From: an uncultured Pelagibacteraceae bacterium
GTDB taxonomy: Bacteria; Pseudomonadota; Alphaproteobacteria; Pelagibacterales; Pelagibacteraceae
Assembly: GCA_902597675.1 (NCBI GenBank)
Contig: CACJYR010000005.1
Coordinates: forward strand, 1-64,000
DNA: 64,000 nt
Reading direction: 5' to 3'
Of the stretch, positions 51,011 to 59,520 are shown piece after piece; the first letter of the stretch is position 1, and each line of letters starts with the position of its first letter. Under the pieces are notes generated by a model. That model did not search any database and was not told the origin of the DNA. It saw nothing but the letters and a program-made list of their open reading frames with translations. Both the position numbers and the translations under genes were made by a program.

Positions 51011-51039
51011 GTCACAACTTAAAGTTGTGTAACTATAAT
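51011..51039 (+). promoter_or_regulatory. Putative tauA promoter with palindromic operator
   Basis: TATAAT at 51034-51039 (perfect -10) is 17 bp from GTCACA at 51011-51016 (4 of 6 to TTGACA). A 17-bp palindrome with eight-base arms, CACAACTT-A-AAGTTGTG (51013-51029), lies in the spacer and -35, where a bound repressor would block polymerase. It is about 90 bp before tauA. A second small palindrome, AATGATCATT, follows at 51037-51046. The 5' leader of about 70 bases then contains a GGAAGAGG ribosome site. Confidence 0.6.
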
Positions 51040-51116
51040 GATCATTTTTTTGTTTTACATATAGGTCAAATTAATCTTAAAATTGAAACATATAAATAAA
51101 CAAGGAAGAGGCATAA

Positions 51117-52058
51117 ATGAAAAAAATAATAAGTTTTATTCTTGGATGTTTTGTAGCTCTTAATCTTTCAATTTCTGTTGCTAATTCAGCAGCAAATGAA
51201 GTTAGAGTTGCTTACTTCTTAGAGTGGCCAAGTCCAAATCTAGAGGACATGATGAAGAAAAACTTCGCAAAAGCTCTAGGGGTTCCAGTAAAGTGGACTA
51301 ACTTTACTAATGGTGGTGCTATGACTGATGCGATGTTAGCAGGAGATATTGATATTTCTTATTCTCAAGGTCTAGTTCCATTTATTAACGCTGTAAAATC
51401 TAAAGCACCTATCAAATTAGTTGATATTGCTATGGAATACGGAATGGGCGGAACAACTTGTGTTACATCTAATGCATCTGGAATTACAAAAGCCAACGCA
51501 ACTGAATTAGAAGGTAAAAAAGTTGCTGTTCCACTTGGAACAATGGCAGAATATGTTTTTGATGAGAGTATGAAAGTTGTTGGAGCAGATAGAAAAAAAA
51601 TGGACATCATTCAAATGGACCCTGAAGAAGGTGCTGCTGCTTTAGTAAGCGGTGATGTTGTAATGGCATGTTTATTTGGTGGTAATTCTATTAAAGCTGC
51701 TACTGCAGTTGGATCTAGATTACTAACAGTTCAAGAAGCTAGAGACGCAGGTATCCTAGGGATTGATATTACTTCTGTAACTACAAAGTTTATGAAGGAA
51801 AACCCAGGAATGTTAAGAACTTTCGTTGAAGTAACTCATGAAGCTAATGCAAGATATAGAGCTGGAAAAAGCGATATGAATGCAATGTCAAAAGCTTCAG
51901 AAATGAAAATTCCTGACATGAAAGAAACTTTAAGTGGTTTCAAATTTCTAACTCCAGAGGAAACAAAAAGTTCTATGGAAAGTGGAAATCTTGATGCATT
52001 TCTAAAAGGAATGGGAACACCAAGAGGAAACGTAGATACAAGTTTCTTACCTTTATAA
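51117..52058 (+). CDS. tauA: Taurine-type ABC transporter substrate-binding protein
   Basis: Periplasmic binding protein, 313 residues, with signal peptide ending near SVANSAA-NEVR. The mature sequence starts VRVAYFLEWPSPNLEDMMKK and follows the TauA type found in marine alphaproteobacteria: GGAMTDAMLAGDIDISYSQGLVPF, GKKVAVPLGTMAEYVFDESM, PEEGAAALVSGDVVMACLFGG. These place it in the SsuA/TauA sulfonate group. Binding of taurine is inferred from this likeness; other sulfonates or related aminoalkyl acids are possible. A strong terminator-like hairpin stands between it and tauB. Confidence 0.82.
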   Translation: MKKIISFILGCFVALNLSISVANSAANEVRVAYFLEWPSPNLEDMMKKNFAKALGVPVKWTNFTNGGAMTDAMLAGDIDISYSQGLVPFINAVKSKAPIKLVDIAMEYGMGGTTCVTSNASGITKANATELEGKKVAVPLGTMAEYVFDESMKVVGADRKKMDIIQMDPEEGAAALVSGDVVMACLFGGNSIKAATAVGSRLLTVQEARDAGILGIDITSVTTKFMKENPGMLRTFVEVTHEANARYRAGKSDMNAMSKASEMKIPDMKETLSGFKFLTPEETKSSMESGNLDAFLKGMGTPRGNVDTSFLPL

Positions 52059-52079
52059 TCTAAAGGTAATTAAAATTTA

Positions 52080-52120
52080 AATAGGCGCCAATTTTATATT
52101 AAATTGGTGCCTATTTTTTT
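52080..52120 (+). terminator. Strong stem-loop with T-run between tauA and tauB
   Basis: A 15-bp stem (AATAGGCGCCAATTT at 52080-52094 with AAATTGGTGCCTATT at 52101-52115, one G-U pair) with a six-base loop is followed by a run of T up to 52120. It is a good Rho-independent terminator on the plus strand. Partial read-through would give tauB, tauC and the genes after it at a lower level than tauA. Confidence 0.85.
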
Positions 52121-52148
52121 ACTATAAATTCTAATATAAAGTGAACAA

Positions 52149-52946
52149 ATGAGTGATCTAGTTTCTCAAAACCTTAACATGATTTTTAAAACTCCAAAAG
52201 GAGAAACAGTACACGCTTTAAAAGATTTAAATTTTACTCTTAAAAAAGGAGAACTGTTAACAGTTCTTGGACCATCAGGTTGTGGAAAAACAACTTTATT
52301 AAATATTACAGCGGGATTTATTCGACCAACTTCTGGAAGTATTACTTTAAATAGTAAAGAGATTGATGGACCCGGTGTAGAGCGAGGTATGGTTTTTCAG
52401 CAAGGTGCGTTGTTTGAATGGTTAACAGTTGCTGAAAATGTCAACTTTGGATTAAGAATGAAAAAAAAAGATCCGATTGAAACTCAAAAAAAAGTTGATG
52501 AATGGTTAGAAATCGTTGGCTTAAAAGGTTTTGGTAACACCCCAACCTATCAACTTTCTGGGGGTATGCAGCAAAGAGTGGCTCTTGCAAGATGTTTGAT
52601 TAATGATCCCGATCTAATTTTAATGGATGAACCTTTAGGAGCCCTTGATGCATTAACAAGAGAAAAAATGCAGTCTCTAGTTTTAAAAATTTGGAAAGAG
52701 ACAGGGAAAACAATTATTTTAATTACTCACTCAGTTGAAGAAGCTCTGTTGCTTGGTGAGAGATTATATGTGATGGCACCTCGACCTGGGCGAATTCATA
52801 AAGAATACAAACTTCCATTTGCTTCAATGGGACTGAAAGAAGATCTAAGAGAGATTAAAAAGAACAAAGATTTTTCTGCAAAACGTGAAGAAATATTAGA
52901 AATGATTTGGAATATGGAAGAAGAAATCATGGGGAAAGAAAATTAA
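52149..52946 (+). CDS. tauB: Taurine-type ABC transporter ATP-binding protein
   Basis: ATPase of the uptake system, 265 residues. Walker A is GPSGCGKTTLL, the Q-loop is GMVFQQGALF, the signature is YQLSGGMQQRVALARCL, Walker B is LILMDEPLGALDALTR, and the switch His is in ILITHSVEEALLLG. This pattern belongs to the NrtD/SsuB/TauB group. C-terminal residues after 210 are a short regulatory-like tail. One base separates its stop from the tauC start. It works with the TauA and TauC proteins encoded beside it. Confidence 0.9.
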   Translation: MSDLVSQNLNMIFKTPKGETVHALKDLNFTLKKGELLTVLGPSGCGKTTLLNITAGFIRPTSGSITLNSKEIDGPGVERGMVFQQGALFEWLTVAENVNFGLRMKKKDPIETQKKVDEWLEIVGLKGFGNTPTYQLSGGMQQRVALARCLINDPDLILMDEPLGALDALTREKMQSLVLKIWKETGKTIILITHSVEEALLLGERLYVMAPRPGRIHKEYKLPFASMGLKEDLREIKKNKDFSAKREEILEMIWNMEEEIMGKEN

Positions 52947-54872
52947 ATGTTAACTCAAATCGTCACCTTTTTAATTTTTTTTGCAGTAATTGGCTGTATT
53001 CTTTATGGAAGAAGATTAATCAAAACGGAAAAGGTCGATGCTGTTTTTGGAAATCCTGAAAGAGCAAGAGGTGGTACTCACTGGATTATAGTCGGAAGTA
53101 GCTTTCTATTATTGGTATGGCTTTACTATTCTTGGGATATTGCGAAAGGTTTTTACCCAAAATCAGCTAATGAACTTTGTCAAGTAGCAAAGGTTAACGA
53201 CTCTTTACTGGGTTTGAAATATCAATTTCCAATAGAGGAACGTGAATTTAAAAGTACTGCTCAAATTAAGAAAGAAAATAAAAATCTTAAAGCGACTTTA
53301 AATGAAATCAAATTTTCTGAAGATCTTAACCTGCAACAAAAAACAGATCTTACAGAGTTTATCAACAAAACTATTCAACTAATTCCTTTATTAACTAATG
53401 AGGATTTAATTGAAAATGATACGAAATTTAAAATAGATGACATTACTGGTAAAATTAACTTATTAACTGAAAATTTTAGAAAACCTGAATATCCTTTTGA
53501 AACAGAACAAGAAGCCAATGAAAGACTTAAAGCAGTAAGTGAGCAAGGAGATTGGGGAATTATAAAAGTTCAATCTGGAACAGGATCTATAGAAAATACT
53601 ATCGAAGTACCTTTAGTTCCGGAGACTAAAAGAGGTTTAAAATTTGATGCTGCCGCAAAAGAATTACAAATTATTAGTGATGAATTCTTTAAGTTAAGAA
53701 ATCATAATCCACAATTTAAAGATAAAATAAAAGAGCTCAAAGATGAAATCAAAGCTTATCGAAAAAATTTAGATGATACTCAAGAAGTAGCTTCAACTTA
53801 CGCCAAAGATATTGTTAAAATTGCACGACGAATAGAATTTGCAAGTATATATCCACCCAATGCATTAAATGAAATGCAAAATGCAATTATCAATTTTGAT
53901 GTTGCCCAAAAAGAAGCTCAAGGTGGGTTGAGATTTGTAGATATATTTTTATTTCCAGCTGGCACTATTGTTGCAAGTGGGCCAAGCTGTTCGGAACAAG
54001 GATCTGGTAGATGGCTACCTAAGCCATCAGATACATTTGATAAGTTCATGCTTATGCTTAAACCGAGTGTAGGTTATAAAGAAATTCCTCTACTATGGAT
54101 AGAACTGGTTGATGTTAGTAAAATGATTGGTTTTATTTTACCAGATTGGATTGCTGATATTTTACCTGGTGAATACCCAGTTCACACTCAAGATGGGATT
54201 GTTAAACAAAATTTTAAAGGCCAAGTTTTAAAATTAGTAACAGGAGACTTTAAGTTATTTAAAGTGCCTGTACCTTATGGTCATATCTGGGATTCTTTTT
54301 TAAGAGTATTTTTAGGGTTAGTGTTTGGAATATTGATTGGTGTACCACTTGGATTATTTATGGGATTAAATAGATTTGCCAAAGGTTTCTTTGATCCATT
54401 AATTGAGCTTTATAGACCTGTTCCCCCTCTGGCTTGGGCTCCTTTAATCATTTCAGTTTTAGGAATTGATAATACTGGAAAAGTTTTCTTGTTATTTATG
54501 GTGTCATTATCAATCATGATTATTTCCGCAAGAGCTGGTGCTTCTGGTACCCAGTTATCGAAAATTCATGCAGCTCACTCACTTGGTGCATCCAAAAAAC
54601 AAATTTTAAGATATGTAATTTTTCCAAATTCTTTACCAGAAATACTTACAGGCATAAGAGTTGCCGTAGGAATGTGTTGGGGAACTTTGGTTGCGGCTGA
54701 GTTTTTAGCTGGAACAACAGGTATAGGATTTGTTGAAAACGTTGCTAAAAAATATTTCCAATACGAAGTGATTTGGATCACTATATTTATAATGGGAATG
54801 TTGGGTTTATTATTTGATGTTACTTTAAGAAAAATAATAGACAAAACAATTCCATGGCGTGGAAAAGGCTAA
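52947..54872 (+). CDS. tauC: Taurine-type ABC transporter permease with large N-terminal extension
   Basis: Membrane subunit of 641 residues. The permease proper is at about residues 440-641 (SFLRVFLGLVFGILIGVPLG, YRPVPPLAWAPLIISVLGI, and the EAA loop KIHAAHSLGASKKQILRYVIF), which by itself would match ordinary TauC (about 275 residues). The first 65 residues form two membrane helices. Residues 70 to about 380 are a hydrophilic, helix-rich domain, probably periplasmic, with segments such as RKPEYPFETEQEANERLKAV. This extension is unlike E. coli TauC. I believe long TauC forms occur in other marine alphaproteobacteria, but the domain's role is unknown. No frameshift is apparent. Confidence 0.85.
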   Translation: MLTQIVTFLIFFAVIGCILYGRRLIKTEKVDAVFGNPERARGGTHWIIVGSSFLLLVWLYYSWDIAKGFYPKSANELCQVAKVNDSLLGLKYQFPIEEREFKSTAQIKKENKNLKATLNEIKFSEDLNLQQKTDLTEFINKTIQLIPLLTNEDLIENDTKFKIDDITGKINLLTENFRKPEYPFETEQEANERLKAVSEQGDWGIIKVQSGTGSIENTIEVPLVPETKRGLKFDAAAKELQIISDEFFKLRNHNPQFKDKIKELKDEIKAYRKNLDDTQEVASTYAKDIVKIARRIEFASIYPPNALNEMQNAIINFDVAQKEAQGGLRFVDIFLFPAGTIVASGPSCSEQGSGRWLPKPSDTFDKFMLMLKPSVGYKEIPLLWIELVDVSKMIGFILPDWIADILPGEYPVHTQDGIVKQNFKGQVLKLVTGDFKLFKVPVPYGHIWDSFLRVFLGLVFGILIGVPLGLFMGLNRFAKGFFDPLIELYRPVPPLAWAPLIISVLGIDNTGKVFLLFMVSLSIMIISARAGASGTQLSKIHAAHSLGASKKQILRYVIFPNSLPEILTGIRVAVGMCWGTLVAAEFLAGTTGIGFVENVAKKYFQYEVIWITIFIMGMLGLLFDVTLRKIIDKTIPWRGKG

Positions 54873-54873
54873 T

Positions 54874-55878
54874 TTGAAAACAGAAAATCTTAAAAAAGAA
54901 GTTATCAAAATTTTTAAAAATCATGGATTAAGTAATCCTCATGCTGTTATTTCTGCTAATGCTTTGATTAATGCCGAGTTAGTTGGGGCTTATGGTCATG
55001 GTCTTTCTAGATTAAGAATGTATTGTGAAAGAATATCAAAAAAAGTTATCAACCCAAAACCTAGAATAAAAGTTAAAAAGATATCTCAATCGATTGCTCA
55101 TATTGATGCTGATAATAGTATTGGCTTCGTTGCAGCAGATCTCGCGATTAGAAAAGCAATCGAATGTGCCAAAAAAACAGGTATCGGTTTAGTGGGTGTT
55201 AAAAATAGTGGTCACTATGGATTATCTGGTTACTACGCTGAACAAGCAGTCAAAAAAAATTTAATCACTATGATTTATACTAATGCTCCGCCTGCAATCG
55301 CTCCTTATGGTGCAAAAAAAAGTTTATTTGGAACAAATCCTATATGTTTTGGTTCTCCAACTGGAGCAAAGGTACCTTTTATATTAGACACAGCTATTGC
55401 AAAAATTAATAGAGGAAAAATTAGATTTGCAGCTAGAAATAATCAAAAAATACCAAAAGGTGTTGCATTAGATAAATTTGGCAAACCAACAACAGATGCA
55501 AAAAAAGCTCTTTACGGAGTTCAGTTACCTATTGCTGGTTTTAGAGGTTCTGGTTTAGCGTGGATGGTAGATATTTTGAGTGGTGTGTTAACCGGTGGAA
55601 ATCATGCAGGTAAAGTTAAGGATCCTTTTGATGATTTTTCAGGTCCGCAAAATATTGGACATTTGTTTATCACATTTAAAACAAACTTATTTGTCAAAAA
55701 CTATACTTCAAGAATTAAGAATAATATTAAAACAATTAAAAGATTGCCTAAAATTAAAGGAGTAAAAGAGATAATGTATCCTGGTCAAAATAAAGATAAA
55801 AGGTTTAAAATGAACTTAAAAAAAGAAATCAAATTGTCAAAAATTATTCAAAAAGATTTAATAGACTTAAAAGATTAA
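54874..55878 (+). CDS. Malate/lactate/sulfolactate dehydrogenase-family protein (LDH2/ComC)
   Basis: An NAD(P)-dependent dehydrogenase of the LDH2/MDG2 family. Recognisable blocks are NAELVGAYGHGLSRLRMY (residues 30-50), VKNSGHYGLSGYYAEQAVKKNL with the catalytic His, APYGAKKSLFGTNPICFGSP and a C-terminal PFDDFSGPQNIGHLFI. Family members oxidise malate, lactate, ureidoglycolate or (R)-sulfolactate (ComC); the last fits the sulfonate genes around it. The start is uncertain: TTG (54874) has AAAAGG 5 bp upstream and gives 334 residues; a GTG at 54859 would overlap tauC by 14 bp. No ATG is available. It is followed after 1 bp by pta. Confidence 0.78.
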   Translation: MKTENLKKEVIKIFKNHGLSNPHAVISANALINAELVGAYGHGLSRLRMYCERISKKVINPKPRIKVKKISQSIAHIDADNSIGFVAADLAIRKAIECAKKTGIGLVGVKNSGHYGLSGYYAEQAVKKNLITMIYTNAPPAIAPYGAKKSLFGTNPICFGSPTGAKVPFILDTAIAKINRGKIRFAARNNQKIPKGVALDKFGKPTTDAKKALYGVQLPIAGFRGSGLAWMVDILSGVLTGGNHAGKVKDPFDDFSGPQNIGHLFITFKTNLFVKNYTSRIKNNIKTIKRLPKIKGVKEIMYPGQNKDKRFKMNLKKEIKLSKIIQKDLIDLKD

Positions 55879-55879
55879 T

Positions 55880-56791
55880 ATGCTTTCCGATAAAGAAATT
55901 ATTTGTCCTGATAACTTACTTAATGTCGCTCATAAAAAGAAAGGTGTTAAAGCTGGAATTGTTAATGCCGGAAAACCTCTTCCTATGCAATCAGTACAAG
56001 ATGCTGTCAAAGAAAATCTAATTGAGCCAATTTTTATTGGTGATGAAAAAGAAATTAATAAATGTGCCCAGGATCTGAAATGGGATATCTCAAATTATGA
56101 GATAATCCATGAGCCTGTTGAAAATAATACAGCAACGATTGCTGCAAAACTAGCAAGCGAACAAAAAATTAGAATTATTGTTAAAGGACATATTCATACT
56201 GACGTTTTGATGAAAGAAGTTTTGAAAAGAGAATTTAATTTACTGGGAAAAACGAGATTAAGCCATATTTGGCATATGACTTTGGGGAAAGAAGATAAAC
56301 CTTTAATAATTACGGATGGAGCATTAAATGTTTTGCCTAATGTTAAAACAAAATTACATATTCTTAAAAATGTTATAAATTTTTCCAATAGAATTGGCAT
56401 TGAAAGACCTAAGGTCGCAATATTATCTGCTACTGAGGAAGTTTTAGATAGTGTGCCAAGTTCTAAAGAAGCTGAAGAATTAACTAACTTAGCTAAAAAA
56501 GAAAATTTAAATGCTGATGTTTTTGGTCCATTGGCATTTGATAATAGTATCTCAAAAAAATCTGCTGCTATCAAAGGAATACAAAATAGTGTGGCTGGTA
56601 TGGCTGATGTACTACTAGTTCCAAGTGTTGAAACGGGAAATGGATTAGTAAAAATGCTTATATATTTTTGTGGAGCATGTGCTGCAGGTGTAGTTGTTGG
56701 AGGTAAAGTTCCAGTAGTAATAACCAGTCGTTCGGATGAAGCTCCTGCAAGATTAGCATCCATTGCTGCAGCTGTTGTTGCTTTAGATTAA
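55880..56791 (+). CDS. pta: Phosphate acetyltransferase (short form)
   Basis: Converts acetyl phosphate and CoA to acetyl-CoA. The 303-residue protein has the PTA/PTB fold: LPMQSVQDAVKENLIEPIFIG at the start, KGHIHTDVLMKEV with the substrate-binding His, and the C-terminal DVLLVPSVETGNGLVKMLIYF, GVVVGGKVPVVITSRSDEAPARLASIA, which hold the phosphate-binding Ser and Arg. It is the short Pta common in sulfonate degraders, where Xsc makes acetyl phosphate from sulfoacetaldehyde. No ackA or xsc lies near. It begins one base after the LDH2-family stop. Confidence 0.88.
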   Translation: MLSDKEIICPDNLLNVAHKKKGVKAGIVNAGKPLPMQSVQDAVKENLIEPIFIGDEKEINKCAQDLKWDISNYEIIHEPVENNTATIAAKLASEQKIRIIVKGHIHTDVLMKEVLKREFNLLGKTRLSHIWHMTLGKEDKPLIITDGALNVLPNVKTKLHILKNVINFSNRIGIERPKVAILSATEEVLDSVPSSKEAEELTNLAKKENLNADVFGPLAFDNSISKKSAAIKGIQNSVAGMADVLLVPSVETGNGLVKMLIYFCGACAAGVVVGGKVPVVITSRSDEAPARLASIAAAVVALD

Positions 56792-56844
56792 TTGTTTCGT
56801 TGAAAAAAAAACTATAATGCTTTAAACGTACTATCTAAAATATT

Positions 56845-58131
56845 ATGGCTATTAAATACCTAAAAAAATCACCTAAAACTCCCTCCACTGACGATAGTAA
56901 AACAAATGAAATTGTTAAAGGGTTATTAAAAGAAATAGAAATTTCAAAAGAAGAAGCTTGCATTAATCTAACAAAAAAATTTGATAAGTATGATGGTGAA
57001 ATAGTTGTTTCGAAAGAAAGAATTGAGCAGATAGATAAAGAATTAGATCAAAAAACGAAGGACGATATTCAATTTTCTCATGAAAGAGTAAAAAAATTTG
57101 CTGAGGCACAATTAAAAAATTATGGCCAAGATTTTGAGGTTGAACTATCGCCAGGTCTTTACGCTGGTCAAAAATTAATTCCTGTAAATACAGCCGGTTG
57201 TTATATACCAGGTGGAAGATATGCTCATATAGCCTCAGCTGTGATGAGTGTTACAACTGCAAAAGTTGCAGGAGTAAAAAATATAATTGCTTGCAGTCCA
57301 CCCAAGGAAGGTGTGGGTGCACATCCAGCAATTATTTATACAGCTAATTTGTGTGGTGCAGATGTAATTTTAAACTTAGGGGGCGTTCCAGGGATTGCTG
57401 CAATGACAAATGGTTTATTTAAAAATCCACCAGCAGATATTTTAGTAGGTCCAGGAAATCAGTTTGTAGCAGAAGCTAAAAGAATTTTATTTGGTAAAGT
57501 TGGTATTGATTTATTTGCTGGACCAACTGAAATTGCTGTAATAGCTGATGACGAAGCTGATGCAGAGATGGTTGCAGTAGATTTGGTAGGACAAGCTGAG
57601 CACGGATATAATTCTCCCGCTTGGTTATATACAACGAGTCAAAGAGTTGCTGATGAAGTTATGAAAAGAGTTCCAGAATTGATTGCTGAATTACCAGAGT
57701 TACCTAGAAAAAGTGCTGAAGCTGCTTGGAGAGATTATGGTGAAGTAATATTATGTGACACTGACGAGGAGATGGCAACCATTAGTGATGAATACGCTCC
57801 TGAACATTTAGAAGTTCAAACAAAAAATCTTGATTGGTTCCATAAAAGACTAAAAAATTATGGATCATTATTTATTGGTGAAGAAACTACTGTTGCCTAT
57901 GGAGACAAATGTTCTGGAACAAACCATATTTTGCCGACAAAAGGAGCTGGACGGTACACTGGTGGATTATTTGTTGGTAAATTTATTAAGACTTTGAGTT
58001 TTCAAAGAATGACTAAAGAGTCTACAAAATCTGTTGGTGCTGCATGCGCTAGGATATCAAGATACGAAGGTATGGAGGCTCATGCTAGGACTGGTGATGT
58101 AAGACTGAGAAAATATGGTTTTTCGAATTAA
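56845..58131 (+). CDS. hpsN: Histidinol dehydrogenase-like HpsN: sulfopropanediol 3-dehydrogenase
   Basis: A 428-residue HisD-fold zinc enzyme. Zinc ligands (Gln-His pair in GQAEHGYNSPAW, Asp in YGDKCSGTNH, His in EGMEAHARTGDVRLRKYG) and the catalytic Glu-His pair (YAPEHLEVQ) are kept. The N terminus IKYLKKSPK and segment AGCYIPGGRYAHIASAVMSV resemble HpsN, which oxidises 2,3-dihydroxypropane-1-sulfonate (DHPS) to sulfolactate, more than HisD. No his operon is near, and its place after tauABC and an LDH2-family gene supports the sulfonate role. A true HisD is a possible alternative. Convergent with the alternative oxidase gene. Confidence 0.75.
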   Translation: MAIKYLKKSPKTPSTDDSKTNEIVKGLLKEIEISKEEACINLTKKFDKYDGEIVVSKERIEQIDKELDQKTKDDIQFSHERVKKFAEAQLKNYGQDFEVELSPGLYAGQKLIPVNTAGCYIPGGRYAHIASAVMSVTTAKVAGVKNIIACSPPKEGVGAHPAIIYTANLCGADVILNLGGVPGIAAMTNGLFKNPPADILVGPGNQFVAEAKRILFGKVGIDLFAGPTEIAVIADDEADAEMVAVDLVGQAEHGYNSPAWLYTTSQRVADEVMKRVPELIAELPELPRKSAEAAWRDYGEVILCDTDEEMATISDEYAPEHLEVQTKNLDWFHKRLKNYGSLFIGEETTVAYGDKCSGTNHILPTKGAGRYTGGLFVGKFIKTLSFQRMTKESTKSVGAACARISRYEGMEAHARTGDVRLRKYGFSN

Positions 58132-58134
58132 TAT

Positions 58135-58812
58135 TTAATCTAGAATCTCTTCGCCACTTTCTTTTTTTTCTTTATTGCTTTTATTGATAACTTCTTTATT
58201 TTTCTTAATATTTATTAAATCAGCAAAAGTATGGTTAACATCTCTATGGCCAGCTTCATCGTCTCTGATAACTCTTACTACATCTTTTAAAGTAGCATGT
58301 AGTGGTAAATTCCAATAATTGATTGCAATTTCTGGAGCTGGTTGATCTGGAATGGTTCCAGCTTCAAGCTCATTTAAATATTCTGTATAACTTATCACTG
58401 CCTCTTCCTCAAAATAACCCACAATTCTATGCGCAGTTCTTTGAGAAACAATATAAATTATTGCATATGTGATTATAAATATAAACTGAGCAATCATAAT
58501 AATGAATCTTTCTATTGCAGTTGGTTTAGCAATATGAACAAAAGTCATTAAATGCATTCTTTCATTCTCAGCTTCCTCTAAAAGAGTTTTGATCCACCCT
58601 TTATCATCTTCAATTTTTCTTAATGATTTTAAATGAATAAGCATCCCAGCAACCATACCTGGTACAGCTGCTACTGTTTCAAGAACAACCGCTCTATGGC
58701 CGTATCTTTTTTTGAAAAAAGTATCAGCCAAAAATCTCAAAAACTTTGTAAATGACAAAGCGACTTTGTCACTAAAGTTTTTAGGTTCGAAATGTTTATT
58801 TAATTCACTCAT
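58135..58812 (-). CDS. aox: Alternative oxidase (cyanide-insensitive terminal quinol oxidase)
   Basis: Diiron ubiquinol oxidase at the inner membrane that reduces oxygen to water without pumping protons. All iron-ligand motifs are present in order: LETVAAVPGMVAGM, LLEEAENERMHLMTF, YFEEEAVISYTEYL and RDDEAGHRDVNH, with their Glu and His residues. Two hydrophobic helices, one of them FIIMIAQFIFIITYAIIYIV, would lie at the membrane. The chain is 225 residues from the ATG of MSELNK; the TTG eight codons earlier is less likely. No regulatory Cys of the plant type was noticed in the N terminus. It is three bases from the convergent HpsN-like gene. Confidence 0.95.
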   Translation of the reverse strand: MSELNKHFEPKNFSDKVALSFTKFLRFLADTFFKKRYGHRAVVLETVAAVPGMVAGMLIHLKSLRKIEDDKGWIKTLLEEAENERMHLMTFVHIAKPTAIERFIIMIAQFIFIITYAIIYIVSQRTAHRIVGYFEEEAVISYTEYLNELEAGTIPDQPAPEIAINYWNLPLHATLKDVVRVIRDDEAGHRDVNHTFADLINIKKNKEVINKSNKEKKESGEEILD

Positions 58813-58901
58813 ATTTAATACATTTAAACACTGCAAAATAAATTAACATGTGCCAAATTTGTCTAAAAAATACTAACTTTCCTTAAAAAAAGTCGTTTGA
58901 A

Positions 58902-59516
58902 TTAAAATAAATAACCAAATCTTAATCTAAGAGATCTTTTATGAACTTCCTCAACATATAAAGACTCAGTGTAAAATATATCAAAAGTAGTTTCATCTAG
59001 ATTTAAACCTAAGAAGAAATTCTTATTAAAATAATAATCAATTCCCAACCCTCTAGTATAGTAATTATTAATTTTACTTGGGTCATTATGATAAGCAGTC
59101 CATGTGGTATCAATATCACCACCACCTAAATAGGTAAAAAAATCAAAATCACCAAAATTGTATCCTATCTTAAATTTTGCTTCCTTCATTTTCTCATAAG
59201 TCACACTTCCATTTAATCCTGCAATAGATTGATCTTTACCGATATTTTCTTGAAAATTTGTTTCTACACCAATAAAAAAATTATTTAGATAAAAGTTATA
59301 ACCTAAAAAATAACCAAGATTTCTTTTTTCAGTATCAGTTTCTGTATAATAAGGGTTGTACAAATGATCTTTATAAGTAGATAAAGCTATTGCACTAAAT
59401 TTATCGAAAGACTTATAAATTCCTAAATAATATTTTGTATCTATTTTTGGTAATTCTTTTGCATTAACATTAAAAGTTAAAAAAAAGACAACAACAATAA
59501 ATTTTATTATTTTCAT
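58902..59516 (-). CDS. Putative outer-membrane beta-barrel protein
   Basis: A 204-residue protein with a signal peptide (KIIKFIVVVFFLTFNVNA). The rest has alternating hydrophobic/aromatic strands (YYLGIYKSF, GYFLGYNFYLNNFFIGVETNF, FKIGYNFGDFDFFTYLGGG, SLRLRFGYLF) and ends in Phe, the typical C-terminal signal for OMP assembly. About eight strands fit the length. No enzymatic motif is seen; it may be a porin-like or opacity-type barrel. The ATG of MKIIKF is chosen, since a more upstream ATG would put eight extra residues before the signal peptide. It begins four bases after the LysE-like stop. Confidence 0.65.
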   Translation of the reverse strand: MKIIKFIVVVFFLTFNVNAKELPKIDTKYYLGIYKSFDKFSAIALSTYKDHLYNPYYTETDTEKRNLGYFLGYNFYLNNFFIGVETNFQENIGKDQSIAGLNGSVTYEKMKEAKFKIGYNFGDFDFFTYLGGGDIDTTWTAYHNDPSKINNYYTRGLGIDYYFNKNFFLGLNLDETTFDIFYTESLYVEEVHKRSLRLRFGYLF

Positions 59517-59520
59517 GATT

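Noticed and set aside
56845-58131. Histidinol dehydrogenase of histidine synthesis
   Set aside because: Zinc and catalytic residues fit HisD as well, but the N terminus, the segment before the active site and the sulfonate neighbours fit HpsN better; kept as an alternative.
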